From assembly GCA_019914945.1 (NCBI GenBank), contig CM034107.1:6076001-6140000 (forward strand): a stretch of DNA of 64,000 bases. Reading direction: 5' to 3'. The DNA comes from Typha latifolia. Taxonomy: Eukaryota; Streptophyta; Magnoliopsida; Poales; Typhaceae. Within the stretch, counting starts at the first letter, position 1. Each line of letters opens with the position of its first letter. The notes under the pieces were generated by a model. That model was not told the DNA's origin, made no database searches, and saw nothing but the letters and a program-made list of their open reading frames with translations. Shown in pieces: positions 54,936 through 64,000 of the stretch. The translations under genes and the position numbers were made by a program.

Positions 54936-55768
54936 TGATAAGATCTAGAACCAAAGATAGGCTACGCTAAAATTCTTTCAAAATCTGAATTTATTATAAA
55001 AATTAGTCCGCACAATTGAGGAAAACTATTCGTCAGATATTCTTCGATAGTCAGAAAATTACGAAACCAATTGGGTTGGATCTGTAACTTCCTATCTACA
55101 ACTTTTGTATTTACGCCCTTCACAGATTCGAGCTGTAGTAGGGACAAAAATACGGAATAACGTGGGTGATAGTGGTAGTGACGGGTGGAGTAGATGTTAG
55201 GGTTATGGATGGGTATGAAGATGAGGGTGGATTGTGGAAGTGATTAATGAAAGTAGACGAAGGGAACGAAATGGTCGAGATCCCAAAGAAGAAGGGTGAT
55301 TCGACAGATGAGGGAGATTAGAAGCGAGGAGAAACCTTGCCAACGGTAGAGGTGGAAGGATGGTGAAGAGGGAGGAGGGAGGAGTCTAGAGAGAAGATAG
55401 GAGGCAAGAAATCAATAATCCAATTCCAATATGAAGTTTATTGCCATCCACATATTGATAGAGGCTAGCCAACAAGTCCTAAAATAATATGAAACTCTAA
55501 TTCTAGAAGATTCTCATGGATCACGTTCGAACGCGCCCGATCACGTTCGAACACACTAAAAAAGCCCCTTCTTTGGATTTGCGAACGCGACACAGGCGTT
55601 CACAAGTCATTCGAACGCGGGCGTTCACAAGGCGTTCACAAGCATTCACAAGGGTTCACAAGCATTCGAACGCGACTCCACCTGTGTTCGAACGCGATCT
55701 ACAGAAATTTTATTTTAATAAAAATAAATACTTAATGCAATAAGAAAAGATCCTAACTAAGTGTATCA
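54936..55768 (-). repeat. 5' LTR of gypsy B
   Basis: An 833-bp LTR, the partner of 50175-50943. The TATA box is changed to CCTCTATCAATATG on the minus strand (about 55449-55462). Its outer flank is CAATG. Confidence 0.92.
55516..55697. promoter_or_regulatory. GCGTTCGAACGC motif array, gypsy B 5' LTR
   Basis: Begins CACGTTCGAACGCGCCCGAT, nearly the phrase found in gypsy A (CATTCGAACGCGCCCGATTG). It continues CACGTTCGAACAC, TTGCGAACGCGAC, AGGCGTTCACAAG, CATTCGAACGCGGGCGTTC and ends CATTCGAACGCGACTCC and TGTTCGAACGCGATC. It has fewer half-site units than the partner LTR, with extra full sites on its TATA-proximal side. Confidence 0.88.
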
Positions 55769-56753
55769 CAATGCCTATTTACCTGCTCAGCCTAGGATTA
55801 GGGAGCAGAGTGTATATTTATTACATATATTTATATCGATCAATGCCTAAGGTTGTGAGGTCAGGATAGGACTATCAAGCACAAGCTTGCGCTGGTCTAA
55901 GTAGGTGTAACACTGCCGAGTACGAAGACTAGACTAGGTGATTTAAAATTATGATTGAGAGATAGAGATCATAGACCTAGCAATACTCGATGATGCAAGG
56001 TTAGGGCGTCAATGAGTAGTGTGCTCTTGTTTTCGCTATGAGCGATGATCTCGCTACATGCAATGATTCAGCTACAAGTAACGATTTTGCTATATGTGAT
56101 GATTTCCTAGAGCATTGATGATAGAGTTGAGATATAGGCTTATGACTGGGGGTACTTAGTCGATGGCCACAAACAACAAATCATATACGGCATCGCTAGG
56201 CATGTACAGGCAGCATTACCGCTAGATGTCTCTCTCCTTGATGTTTGAGATGATGTGTGAGCCTATGTTTATTATGTGTTAGATAGCTCTTTGAGCATGT
56301 TATGATAATTTATGGCTATGGCTCAATGTAAGCTTGATATAAATAATTTGATAGCTTAAATTATACATATCATGTGTTCTTTTATTAATACATGTGAATT
56401 ATTGATATGAATATGTTGCATGGACATATTACCATGATCATGTTGGCATACATATGTATCATGTGACATCCTTCTTTATTCTATTTTTAGATTGTAGAGA
56501 TGTATACTTGTTGGGCTTTATGCTCACCACTTTTTTATGAAAATATTTTTTTCAAATTAGTAGATCCCGAGACTTTGGAGGAAATGGTAAAGATCTGATT
56601 ATGGTTTTTTGTTTATTTTAGTATTGTACAGTAAGTTATATGGATTGTAGCCTCTGCATGGACATTTGTCTTGCTAAGGTGTATGTATATATATTTTTGG
56701 GACTTATTGTGGCCTGTGATAATTTAGACTCCATTTAGCTTGTTTTATTTGTA
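55769..56753 (+). repeat. Large solo LTR inside gypsy D, right part
   Basis: Non-coding sequence between the gypsy B 5' LTR and the gag relic. It has a short tandem run near 56035-56115 (ATGATCTCGCTACATGCA, ATGATTCAGCTACAAGTAAC, GATTTTGCTATATGTGATG) and T-rich sequence near 56450-56700. It ends at TTTGTA before the AAAAT duplication. Confidence 0.6.
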
Positions 56754-57373
56754 AAAATATTAGGTTTTGTCCTGTATATTAAATATAAATATTGACCAAC
56801 ATGTCACATGGAAATCTTGTGGATTTTACCCATGTGAGAGGCACGTGTATTTAGAGGTAATGTTTCAAAAATGCTTTTGGCAATCACAAACAAATCTCGT
56901 TTGATGAAGCTTAATAAGATTGCTAAAGAAATCTCACAATCTGCTAGGCCATATCGAGCATGTAATGTCTCTTTTAGCATGTTCCAAGTAACATGATCTT
57001 TTTGCACTTTGCCCTTCAAATAGTACCCAACAAGCTTTATCTTATCAACTTCTATAGTGTCTTCATACTAAAAGAGTTGTTACTATGGCAAATCCAGCTA
57101 GTTGGATTATCACTTGCCGTTGTAGAGTAGAAAATCTAGCCTGGCCACTTTAGGTATAGAAATACGTGATTCTGATGTAAAATGTGTGATCTCTTGGTGC
57201 AATTTTCTCGATTGTAGAATAAAGGTCCCTTTCCGGAATTACATTATTCCTTAAGCTAGTCTTTTGTAGGATGGAGCTTAAACAAGCTAGTTCAACACAA
57301 AGAGAATGCACATCACATTCTAGTTTGTTCAATCTAGAATTGTCTTCTTTGCTGGATGAGGCAACATCATGCT
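56754..57373 (-). pseudogene. Gypsy element D, gag N-terminal part
   Basis: The minus strand reads KLECDVHSLCVELACLSSIL (57270-57330), then, after stops, YYLKGKVQKDHVTWNMLKET with LHARYGLA (56950-57030) and DFFSNLIKLHQTRFVCDCQK (about 56865-56930). That corresponds to the gag core of plant Ty3/gypsy elements (W..M...L..R.G, D.F..L.KL.QT). Its continuation is at 48000-48472. Multiple stops and at least two shifts. Confidence 0.72.
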
Positions 57374-58582
57374 TATGGGTGACAATTAGATCAGGTTAGT
57401 TAGATTTGGGTCGAGTAGGATTCGAGTTTGAGTCAACTTTATTTTGATACGAACACGACCCAATTAATAAATGAGTAACATTTGGTAGACACGAACACCA
57501 TCCGATTATTAAACGAGTAACACAACATAACCCGTTTAATAAATGAGTTATATTTTTATATAACCTACTTAACTTGACACTACTCTTTTAACCCATTTAA
57601 CTCGTATACACGACACACAAAGTACAATTAACCAATTAACACAACACCATTTACAAAAACACTTCACTGTTTACAAGATTACTATAACTTTGTACAACAA
57701 AAATTTTAGAATGCATCCATAATTTCCTAACCAAACTAACAAAAAAGAATATCACAAATCTAGCATATTTACAATATTACAACAATATTTAGTAAAAAGA
57801 TTAATTGGCTTGGCTTCGAGCGATGGAGGCATCGTCATAGTTGGTGAAGCGTCTATGGAGATCAAGGTATCGGTAAAGGTGAGGCTCCAAGAGCTAGGTC
57901 CCCTGGTGGTGAGCTCCAAGTCTATCGAGGAAGACAAGGCAGGAGAGGTGATCAGTTTGGCCAAAGATGGAGAGGCAGTTGGAGGAGAAAGGTAGTAGAG
58001 AGAGGAGGGGAGGGTCAGGATGATGCCGCAGAGGAGGCTATTCCTTTAGTGGTCCTCAAATCTCTGAATTTGTTGAGGAAAATAAGGTGAGGAAGAGCCT
58101 GATTAGAAGGGAGGGCGAGGATGTTGTTGGAGAGGAGGTTGCTCTTGATGAACTATTGGAGAGGAGAGTGAGAGGTAGCGAAAGGGGGGAGGAGAGGAGT
58201 GAGAGTTAGCTAAGGGAGGAGGGTAGAGTAGATATGTTGCCAGAGAGGAGGGTCGGGGAGAAGAGTGAGAGGTAGCATTGGGGAGGGCAGGTTGCGGTTG
58301 TGGAGAGTGAGAGGTAGTGTAGAGGAGAGGATGAGGGTGGAGAGGGAAGGATTGTGATTAGGTGGAGGCAACTGGGTGAGATGGTGAGAGCGTGAGATAG
58401 GGTAGGTTAGGTTAAAAGTTATGTATATATCTCGATTAGACTAAACCCAAATCTAATTATGAGTCGGATTATCGTGTCAAGTTATAGGGTCATATATATA
58501 TATCCTGATTAAACTAAACTCAAATCTGATTATGAGTCGGGTTATCGTGTCAAGTTATAGGGTCATTATTTTCCACCCCTAA
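57374..58582. mobile_element. Probable non-autonomous hAT-type element
   Basis: Left end TATGGGTGACAATTA and right end, on the other strand, TTAGGGGTGGAAAATAATGACC are imperfect inverted repeats of the hAT style. Inside the left end are CGAACACGACCC, AACGAGTAACACAACA and AACCCGTTTAAT words common in plant hAT subterminal regions. The middle (57800-58400) is a GAG-rich purine stretch without a transposase. No convincing 8-bp target duplication was found, so the boundaries are approximate. Confidence 0.5.
58421..58565. repeat. Tandem duplication, unit about 71 bp
   Basis: TATATATCTCGATTAGACTA, then AACCCAAATCTAATTATGAGT, CGGATTATCGTGTCAAGTTA and TAGGGTCA recur in the next unit with few changes. 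The duplication lies inside the right end of the hAT-like element. Confidence 0.85.
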
Positions 58583-60500
58583 TTATTATCCAATCATTAA
58601 TTTGAGGGCTCTGATACCTATAAAAGGTTATGATATTGTCTTTTCACTAGAAGGGATGAAGGATCTGTTTCACGTTGATTGCCTATCTTGGTGATGGTGA
58701 TGCTCACATAAAATAAGGAGAGCTTGTAATGGGTGATCTAGATATATGGCTTATATGAGGGCCCTTAGAAGCTCCTAAGATAACAAGTTAGGATAATTTG
58801 TTTTTATTTTTGTAGGAATAAATTTTAATTTTAGATTCATTCAAAGCACCCAAATTTTAGCCACCATCTGTATCCACAAGCTACCCTACTATATAGCTGT
58901 GCATTACCACCCTTGGTTTTCCACCACCCTTCGATAACCGTCGCGGCATCAGATATTTCACTTATGTCCCATTCTAACCTTCTTCCACCGTTTTATTTTT
59001 AACTTTTCACCCTGACCTTCGATTAACATAAAATTAAAGCCATTAAAACTTTAATTTTCTTACGTCCAGATCGATCTAGATCTGATACGTAATATAAATA
59101 AAATGATCCCTAAATATTTTGCTACCTTTTATTTCCAAGAGCATTCTCCTAAATAGAACAAAAAGCATAAGATAAAAACTTGCTAGTTATAACTAAACTC
59201 CTTAAAGATCAGGAATTAATAAACATATTCGAGTATATCCAAATACTCTTCGGCTAACTCGTGACATACACTACTTAACCTCTAATAAAATCCTAACTTG
59301 TTCCACTTTTATAGAGCCATATTAGCTGCTTTGGTTAAATGTAATAGAAGTTGCTATGTTATTGTAGAGAGAAGAATAGAGAAGTCCGAGGACATTTTAG
59401 CAATCTCCATACTTGCCTCATGATTTCACAAAAAATAAAAAATAAATATTTACCATGGAAAAGTATTACAGTAGAAAAGACAAAACTCAAACTTAACGCT
59501 GGAGTGAGATGCTGATTTTTTAATTCTCTTAGAATAGATATAAGAGGGTATTATAGTAATTCCATACTTGGAGTGCGTAAAAGTGTGAAAAGTAAACCAA
59601 AATGGATAGAAATTAAAAAAAAAAAAGAAATTAGTTTGTGGTGCAAATCACCCAAAGAATAATTAGACCAAAAAAGAGATATTAGTATCGAACATCCATG
59701 TAACATGTGATATGTCATGTCACTAAATTAATAGTTACTATCTTCTTATTTATTACACACTTACCTTCTACTAATACAAATCACTTCTTATTTATTACAC
59801 TCTTCTCTATGTTTCAAATAAATACCCAAATCACATATATCGTTGCATAAAAAGTTCGTTTTTAGTTTTGTTTTTAATTATTGGTACCTCAACTTGCTCT
59901 TTTCTAAACAATCCCGATGCATTGCAAACCCCTCCTTTTTGTAAAATAATAAAAGAACCCAGGCATCTGATCTCGTCTTTCTTAACTACCATTCAAAATA
60001 TACACAGGTTATAAGCTTTAAATTTCCTACCGGAAAAGACTCATCATATAATATTTATTTGTTTCCTTTCCTATTCGACTTTCAGATTTTCCCTAGTTCT
60101 AAATTATTTTACCTTTCAAATTTGACCTATCTACGAGTTGACTTTAAGTATAATATATATTTATATTATATTTTTATTATTTAAAATCTGATCAGTATTA
60201 TTTTAAATATATTGAAAAACTTTTTTAATTTTTATAAAGCTTTGTATCTAATAAGTATTCTCAAATTCGACCTATAGATTAATCAACTGTAATAAAAAAT
60301 AATATTTTTAGTTTACATATAATTATAAAATTATTAAATTATAGGGGTGAAAGTGAATTTAATCCTGTTTCTCAATTTCAAAGAAATAAATATGTGATTG
60401 AGGGCAAGGTTGTAATTAGATAGAGTCATTATGAGCACTTTTGGTTCCTCATCGGATTAGTTAACAAGAAAAGAGTTAATAACTGTAGAATAGTATCCTT
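58583..60500. other. Intergenic sequence upstream of VAMP727-like gene
   Basis: AT-rich DNA with no coding region or repeat that I recognise. Its right end should hold the promoter of the VAMP727-like gene. The C/T-rich segment at about 60540-60625 (CTCCTCTCTGTCTCTCGATC) resembles a plant 5' UTR. Confidence 0.5.
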
Positions 60501-60890
60501 CGCAACAAAGCAATCCGGATTCCGGAGTAGGGCCCCAAAGCTCCTCTCTGTCTCTCGATCTCACTTGCGATTCTCTTCCTTGCTACTTTTCTTGCGGATC
60601 TTTTTCTCTTAATTTGATAAATTTCCGCTCTTCTTTTCTAATTTGGACAAATTGCTGCAACACCCAACGCAACGATTGACCAAATCTGTACCAATTTTAC
60701 TCTTATTTTAGTCCACTTTACTCCCTTTTTGTCGGATCGCGTGTTGTTTATAGGTGGTAGGTTAAATAAACTCTTTTCTGTGTGATTTGAGTATCTGCAT
60801 GAATTATTTGTGTCATGTCATGAAGATTTGCTGCTAAATAATGCTTAGAGTACTAAAGTTTGGATCTTTATCTTCATATTGATCAGAGAT

Positions 60891-61562
60891 ATGAACATGC
60901 AACCGTTGATATATAGTTTTGTGGCCAAAGGCACTGTTGTTCTGGCCGAGCACACCTCCTTCTCGGGAAATTTTAGTACCATTGCCATCCAATGCCTACA
61001 GAAACTGCCCCCAAATATCAACAAATTCACTTACTCGTGCGATGGCCATACGTTTAACTTCCTTGTCGATAAAGGATTTGGTATGGCCTTATGGAGTGGC
61101 ATCTTTCTTTACTTTGTGTTGTTTATGCCATATTGCGTGTTTGATTAGTTGCGTCTTGTTTGTGTAGTGTTCCTTGTTGTAGCCGGTGAAGTGGTTGGGA
61201 GGAGCATACCGTTTGTGTTTCTTGAGCGCATTAAAGATGATTTCATGCAGCGTTATGGATCGAGCATCGGAGCTAAAGGTTCTCATCCACTTGCTGATGA
61301 TGAGGATGATGATCTGTTTGAAGATAGGTTTAGCATTGCTTATAATCTTGATCGGGAATTTGGGTATGTAGAAAAGCTTTTTAGTCTAGGTTTTGCAGTG
61401 TGAGTTTTGGGTTGAACTGACCTCTTTCCTTGTTGGAACAGTCCAAGACTAAAGGACCACATGCAATATTGCATAGATCATCCTGAAGAGATGAGCAAGC
61501 TATCCAAGCTGAAAGTTCAAATCATGGAGGTTAAAGGAATAATGATGGATAACATTGAGAAG
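60891..61562 (+). CDS. VAMP727: VAMP727-type R-SNARE, coding exons 1-3 (partial gene)
   Basis: Exons 60891-61080, 61168-61363 and 61442-61562 join in frame (introns GT-AG). They give a longin domain ([69 protein letters not shown]), the acidic insertion [20 protein letters not shown] that marks VAMP727 among plant VAMP72 proteins, and the start of the SNARE motif ([31 protein letters not shown]). VAMP727 acts in fusion of multivesicular bodies with the vacuole. The start ATG 60891 matches the family's five residues before LIYSF. The last exons (VLDRGEK onward and membrane anchor) are not in the window and should lie further right. All three exons look intact, including the splice sites. Confidence 0.92.
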
Positions 61563-62903
61563 GTGTGGATGCTAACTCTGTGCCCTTACTTTTCACTAAC
61601 AAGAATTTTACCCATTGTTCATCTTGCTCAGTTAGGCCCAATTTCATTGGAAATATCTCTTTTCATTTTATTTAGATTTTTTTTTATTTACTTGGGCATC
61701 TTAAGGTAGTTAAATTTTACTAGTTGGATTGGTCTAAATTGAGGTTATCCGCACCAATTTATTTAGGTTATTGATGTGCCTAGGGACGAGAAAAGATAAG
61801 GAGACACCTACACCCGCCTCCAAGGAGAAAAGATAGGATTTATGTGAATCGCTTTTCTGACTCCAAGTACTCTTTCCATACTAGCATAATTAGATTGATA
61901 GGAAAGATAGAAGATAATTGAGGAAATCATAAGAAAAGGAAAATTAACCCACCTAGTTTTGGGGGAAAGAAGATCAACTCATCTTGTTGGGGAAAGATGA
62001 AAGTAGGGAATCCACCACAAAAGAGAGGAGGGAGGAGGAGAAAGGGGAAAGAGATAAACTTTGAATCCTCCACAAGAATGGTAATTTTCAACTTTTCATG
62101 ATTTTTCTCTTTATTATTGGAATTCCGTTACCTCTATAGACATGAGGAAATTACATCAAATCATAACTTGAATATAACTTGAATTTATAAACTAATCTAG
62201 CTAAATTAGGAGTCTTTTAAGTTAAAGATCAACCAAATTCTATCAAAATTTATCTAAAAACAAAATAACAATCTAATCTCCTAGATTTAGGAGTTGCAAC
62301 CAAATAAGACACTTTAAAAAATATATATAATTTTTTATAGAAAATACATCCGATATATAAAAGAAAATTTAATACCATTAATTATGGAAATGGAATAAAC
62401 CATTGTCTAGGAGCCAATTAAGATTCGGGCTAGGGAGAGCTATCTAGGTCATATTTCCTTGATTGGACTCAAAAGGATTTTCTATCATAACTCTTTTTAG
62501 GAGTCTTAACATATTTTTCGTTGTGGAGCCACAGCAGTTAATAAAATATTTGTCAATCGTAGAGAAAATCCTAGCCTATCCCTATTTCAAGTCTCTTCCC
62601 ACCCACAATAGGACCATGCAACTCCTATATGTTTCGCTTCTCTCTCCTTAATATGACTTAATGGTACGACAATGCTATAAATGGCACCCGTGGCATGTGG
62701 GGGAAGAAGAGAGCACATAGTATGTATGCATTATATGGGTGCATATGCATTTGATATTTAATATGTATCTATATTGATAAATATATGCAATGCAAATTCC
62801 AAGTCGAAAGCAATATAGAGACTACTGTATACAAGGACTTATATATGTCTCAACAATTATAGTTAAAAAAAAGAGACTAAGGCATTAGTTAGTCACTTGC
62901 AAG
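61563..62903 (+). other. Intron 3 of the VAMP727-like gene, as far as visible
   Basis: After GAGAAG|GTGTGG no SNARE C-terminal exon appears up to the hAT end at 62904. The sequence is AT-rich with no recognised gene. If the remaining exons lie beyond the window, this is a large intron (more than 2.4 kb) with an hAT insertion. If not, the gene is truncated. Confidence 0.55.
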
Positions 62904-63054
62904 TATGGGTGAAAACGGTTCGGATACAAATTGAATAATACTCAAACCACATTTGGATCCATATATTTGCTCCGTATACGGATACGGATATTGGACGGGT
63001 AGCAAAATGTAAAACCATATTTTAACTAAATAGATATGGATTGGATATTAAACG

Positions 63055-63160
63055 AATAGGAATATGAATACGAATCAGATATGAATCGAATTTTAATCGG
63101 ATACGAATACAAATCGAATTTTAATCGGACATGAATACAAATCGAATTTTAAGCGGAAAT
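63055..63160. repeat. Subterminal tandem repeats of hAT element, about 31 bp
   Basis: Roughly three units of GAATACAAATCGAATTTTAA plus TCGGACAT or a variant. Repeated short motifs near the ends are where Ac-type transposases bind. Confidence 0.8.
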
Positions 63161-63634
63161 GAATACAAAATAAATCTATTACTAGGATCTACTCATAAAT
63201 AGGAAAACTCACAAAATCAACTAACAAATTGTTGATATAACAAAAAAACCAACATTTCAAAGTGACCATCAATTCCACTACAATTTTAATACTTTTCATG
63301 ATATACATGCTTAGATATAATAAAAAAAAGAGCACCTTGTTTGCATAGTAATAATAACCATACTAAACTAAGGCTCAAAAAATAATGCAAGTACAATAGT
63401 TAAACTTAGATATTACAAAAAAACCAATATTCTTAAGTGACCATCAATTTCACTACAATTTCATGATATTTCATATTTTTCTAATCTTCAATCAAGTCAA
63501 TTTAGCAATGATACACTTTAAAGAGGATCCGCAGAAATAAATATATGACATTAATTTAATCATTGAACTAAAAATCCATGAATTGAAACATATCAAGTAA
63601 TACATTTAATTTTTCATACAATTTCAAATGCAAT

Positions 63635-63762
63635 TCAAATTAATTGCATTACTTTTAATCTAGTGAACATGCCTCGTATGTCAAAATCTGAAATGTGTTC
63701 GAATATTTCAAATTCTTCAACATCCTTAATAATTGATGCTACTTGTTCTAATAAGCAAAAAG

Positions 63763-63793
<31 letters not shown>

Positions 63794-64000
63794 AAATTAG
63801 TATTCAATACTAATTTACAAAATTTAAAGAAATGAAACAACTATTACCTTTTCTTGTAAATTTTATCCAATCTTCAGTGGATACTAGAGCTTTCATGACT
63901 TCATGATCCAACCTACTGTGATAATCATCTACTACTCGACAACTTGTGCTAAATGCAGATTTAGAGGCAACTGGGGCAACTGAAATTGCAAACACATCAC
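63635..64000 (-). CDS. hAT transposase C-terminus, two exons (partial)
   Basis: The minus strand enters from the right edge: VAPVASKSAFSTSCRVVDDY, HSRLDHEVMKALVSTEDWIK is the hAT dimerisation domain (family form xPxxSVxSESAFSxxxRxxxxxR). The exon can end at 63848, where AAAAG|GTAATAG gives a donor. An acceptor TTGCTTATTAG before 63747 starts a second exon reading EQVASIIKDVEEFEIFEHIS, DFDIRGMFTRLKVMQLI and a stop at 63635-63637, in frame across the junction. Without splicing the frame would run on to a stop near 63810. The visible part has no stop or shift, so this copy may be recent; the catalytic residues are outside the window. Intron call by eye only. Confidence 0.8.
63763..63790. repeat. 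(TA)n microsatellite in hAT intron
   Basis: About fourteen TA units inside the proposed transposase intron (63748-63847). Confidence 0.95.

Larger units (their letters stand above)
50175..55768 (-). mobile_element. Ty3/gypsy element B, integrase-deleted
   Basis: Minus-strand element with LTRs at 54936-55768 (5') and 50175-50943 (3'), starting TGATACACTTAG and ending CTTATCA on the minus strand. Flanks CAATT and CAATG differ by one base. Internal order is primer-site array, gag, CCHC knuckle, protease, reverse transcriptase, RNase H, and then directly the integrase C-terminal and chromodomain-like tail: the integrase finger and core are absent. It sits in a solo LTR. The solo LTR at 15492 belongs to the same family. 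Confidence 0.92.
62904..64000 (-). mobile_element. Ac-like hAT transposon, 3' end (continues off the right edge)
   Basis: The terminal sequence TATGGGTGAAAACGGTTCGG resembles the maize Ac end (AGGGATGAAAACGG). It is followed by subterminal repeats with CGGATAC, GAATACGAATC and ATCGAATTTTAATCGGA words (62940-63150), as in many hAT ends. The transposase C-terminus lies further in on the minus strand. The 8 bases before the end are CTTGCAAG (62896-62903), a candidate target duplication. The other end is outside the window. Confidence 0.85.

Noticed and set aside
57810..57995. Open frame of 61 codons in the hAT-like element
   Set aside because: It lies in purine-rich sequence, is also open on the other strand, and shows no transposase motif.

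Overview
The window is nuclear DNA of a flowering plant. It is AT-rich, has introns and simple repeats, and carries two recognisable plant genes about 56 kb apart: RPN6 (26S proteasome lid subunit, 3169-4449, +) near the left end, and the first three coding exons of a VAMP727-type R-SNARE (60891-61562, +) near the right end. I cannot place the species from sequence alone. A decayed C2H2 zinc-finger fragment (5823-6268) is the only other host-gene relic I recognise.

Almost everything from 6.4 to 57.4 kb is a nest of LTR retrotransposons whose insertion order can be read from target-site duplications (TSDs) and from reading frames that resume on the far side of an insert. From left to right: a truncated Ty1/copia element (6425-8386); an LTR-like GC/AG-rich repeat (9036-10412); a 3' fragment of a Sirevirus-like copia element (10413-12736 plus 19923-19950), whose LTR is split by a chromodomain-type Ty3/gypsy element (12737-19922, TSD GATAT), itself interrupted by a solo LTR (15492-16198, TSD TCGGG). 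Next comes a minus-strand copia element (19951-20480, 39114-40992, 43871-45665). It holds an Athila-like gypsy element (20481-39113), whose 3' LTR is split by a Sirevirus-like copia element with an env-like third ORF (30777-38860, TSD AGATT), and a large solo LTR (40993-43870). On the right, a decayed gypsy gag-pol (about 46.8-48.47 and 56.75-57.37 kb) is split by another large solo LTR (48473-50174 and 55769-56753). That LTR is split in turn by an integrase-less gypsy element (50175-55768). hAT-type DNA transposon sequence follows: a probable non-autonomous copy (57374-58582), and the end of an Ac-like element with part of its transposase (62904-64000). The latter may sit in an intron of the VAMP727-like gene.

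The most unusual feature is a CpG-rich palindromic motif, GCGTTCGAACGC, with degenerate forms and GCGTTCACAA half-sites. It forms arrays of about 80-290 bp just upstream of the TATA box in the LTRs of both Ty1/copia and Ty3/gypsy elements, and again before a TATA-like site ahead of the env-like ORF. One gypsy LTR (45666-46618) shares the core promoter of an array-bearing LTR but has no array, so the array looks like an exchangeable promoter module. A second oddity is a set of tandem tRNA-iMet primer-binding sites (six and eight copies) next to two gypsy LTRs.

All retroelement coding regions carry stops, frameshifts or deletions. I see no complete autonomous element. No rRNA, tRNA or CRISPR locus was found.
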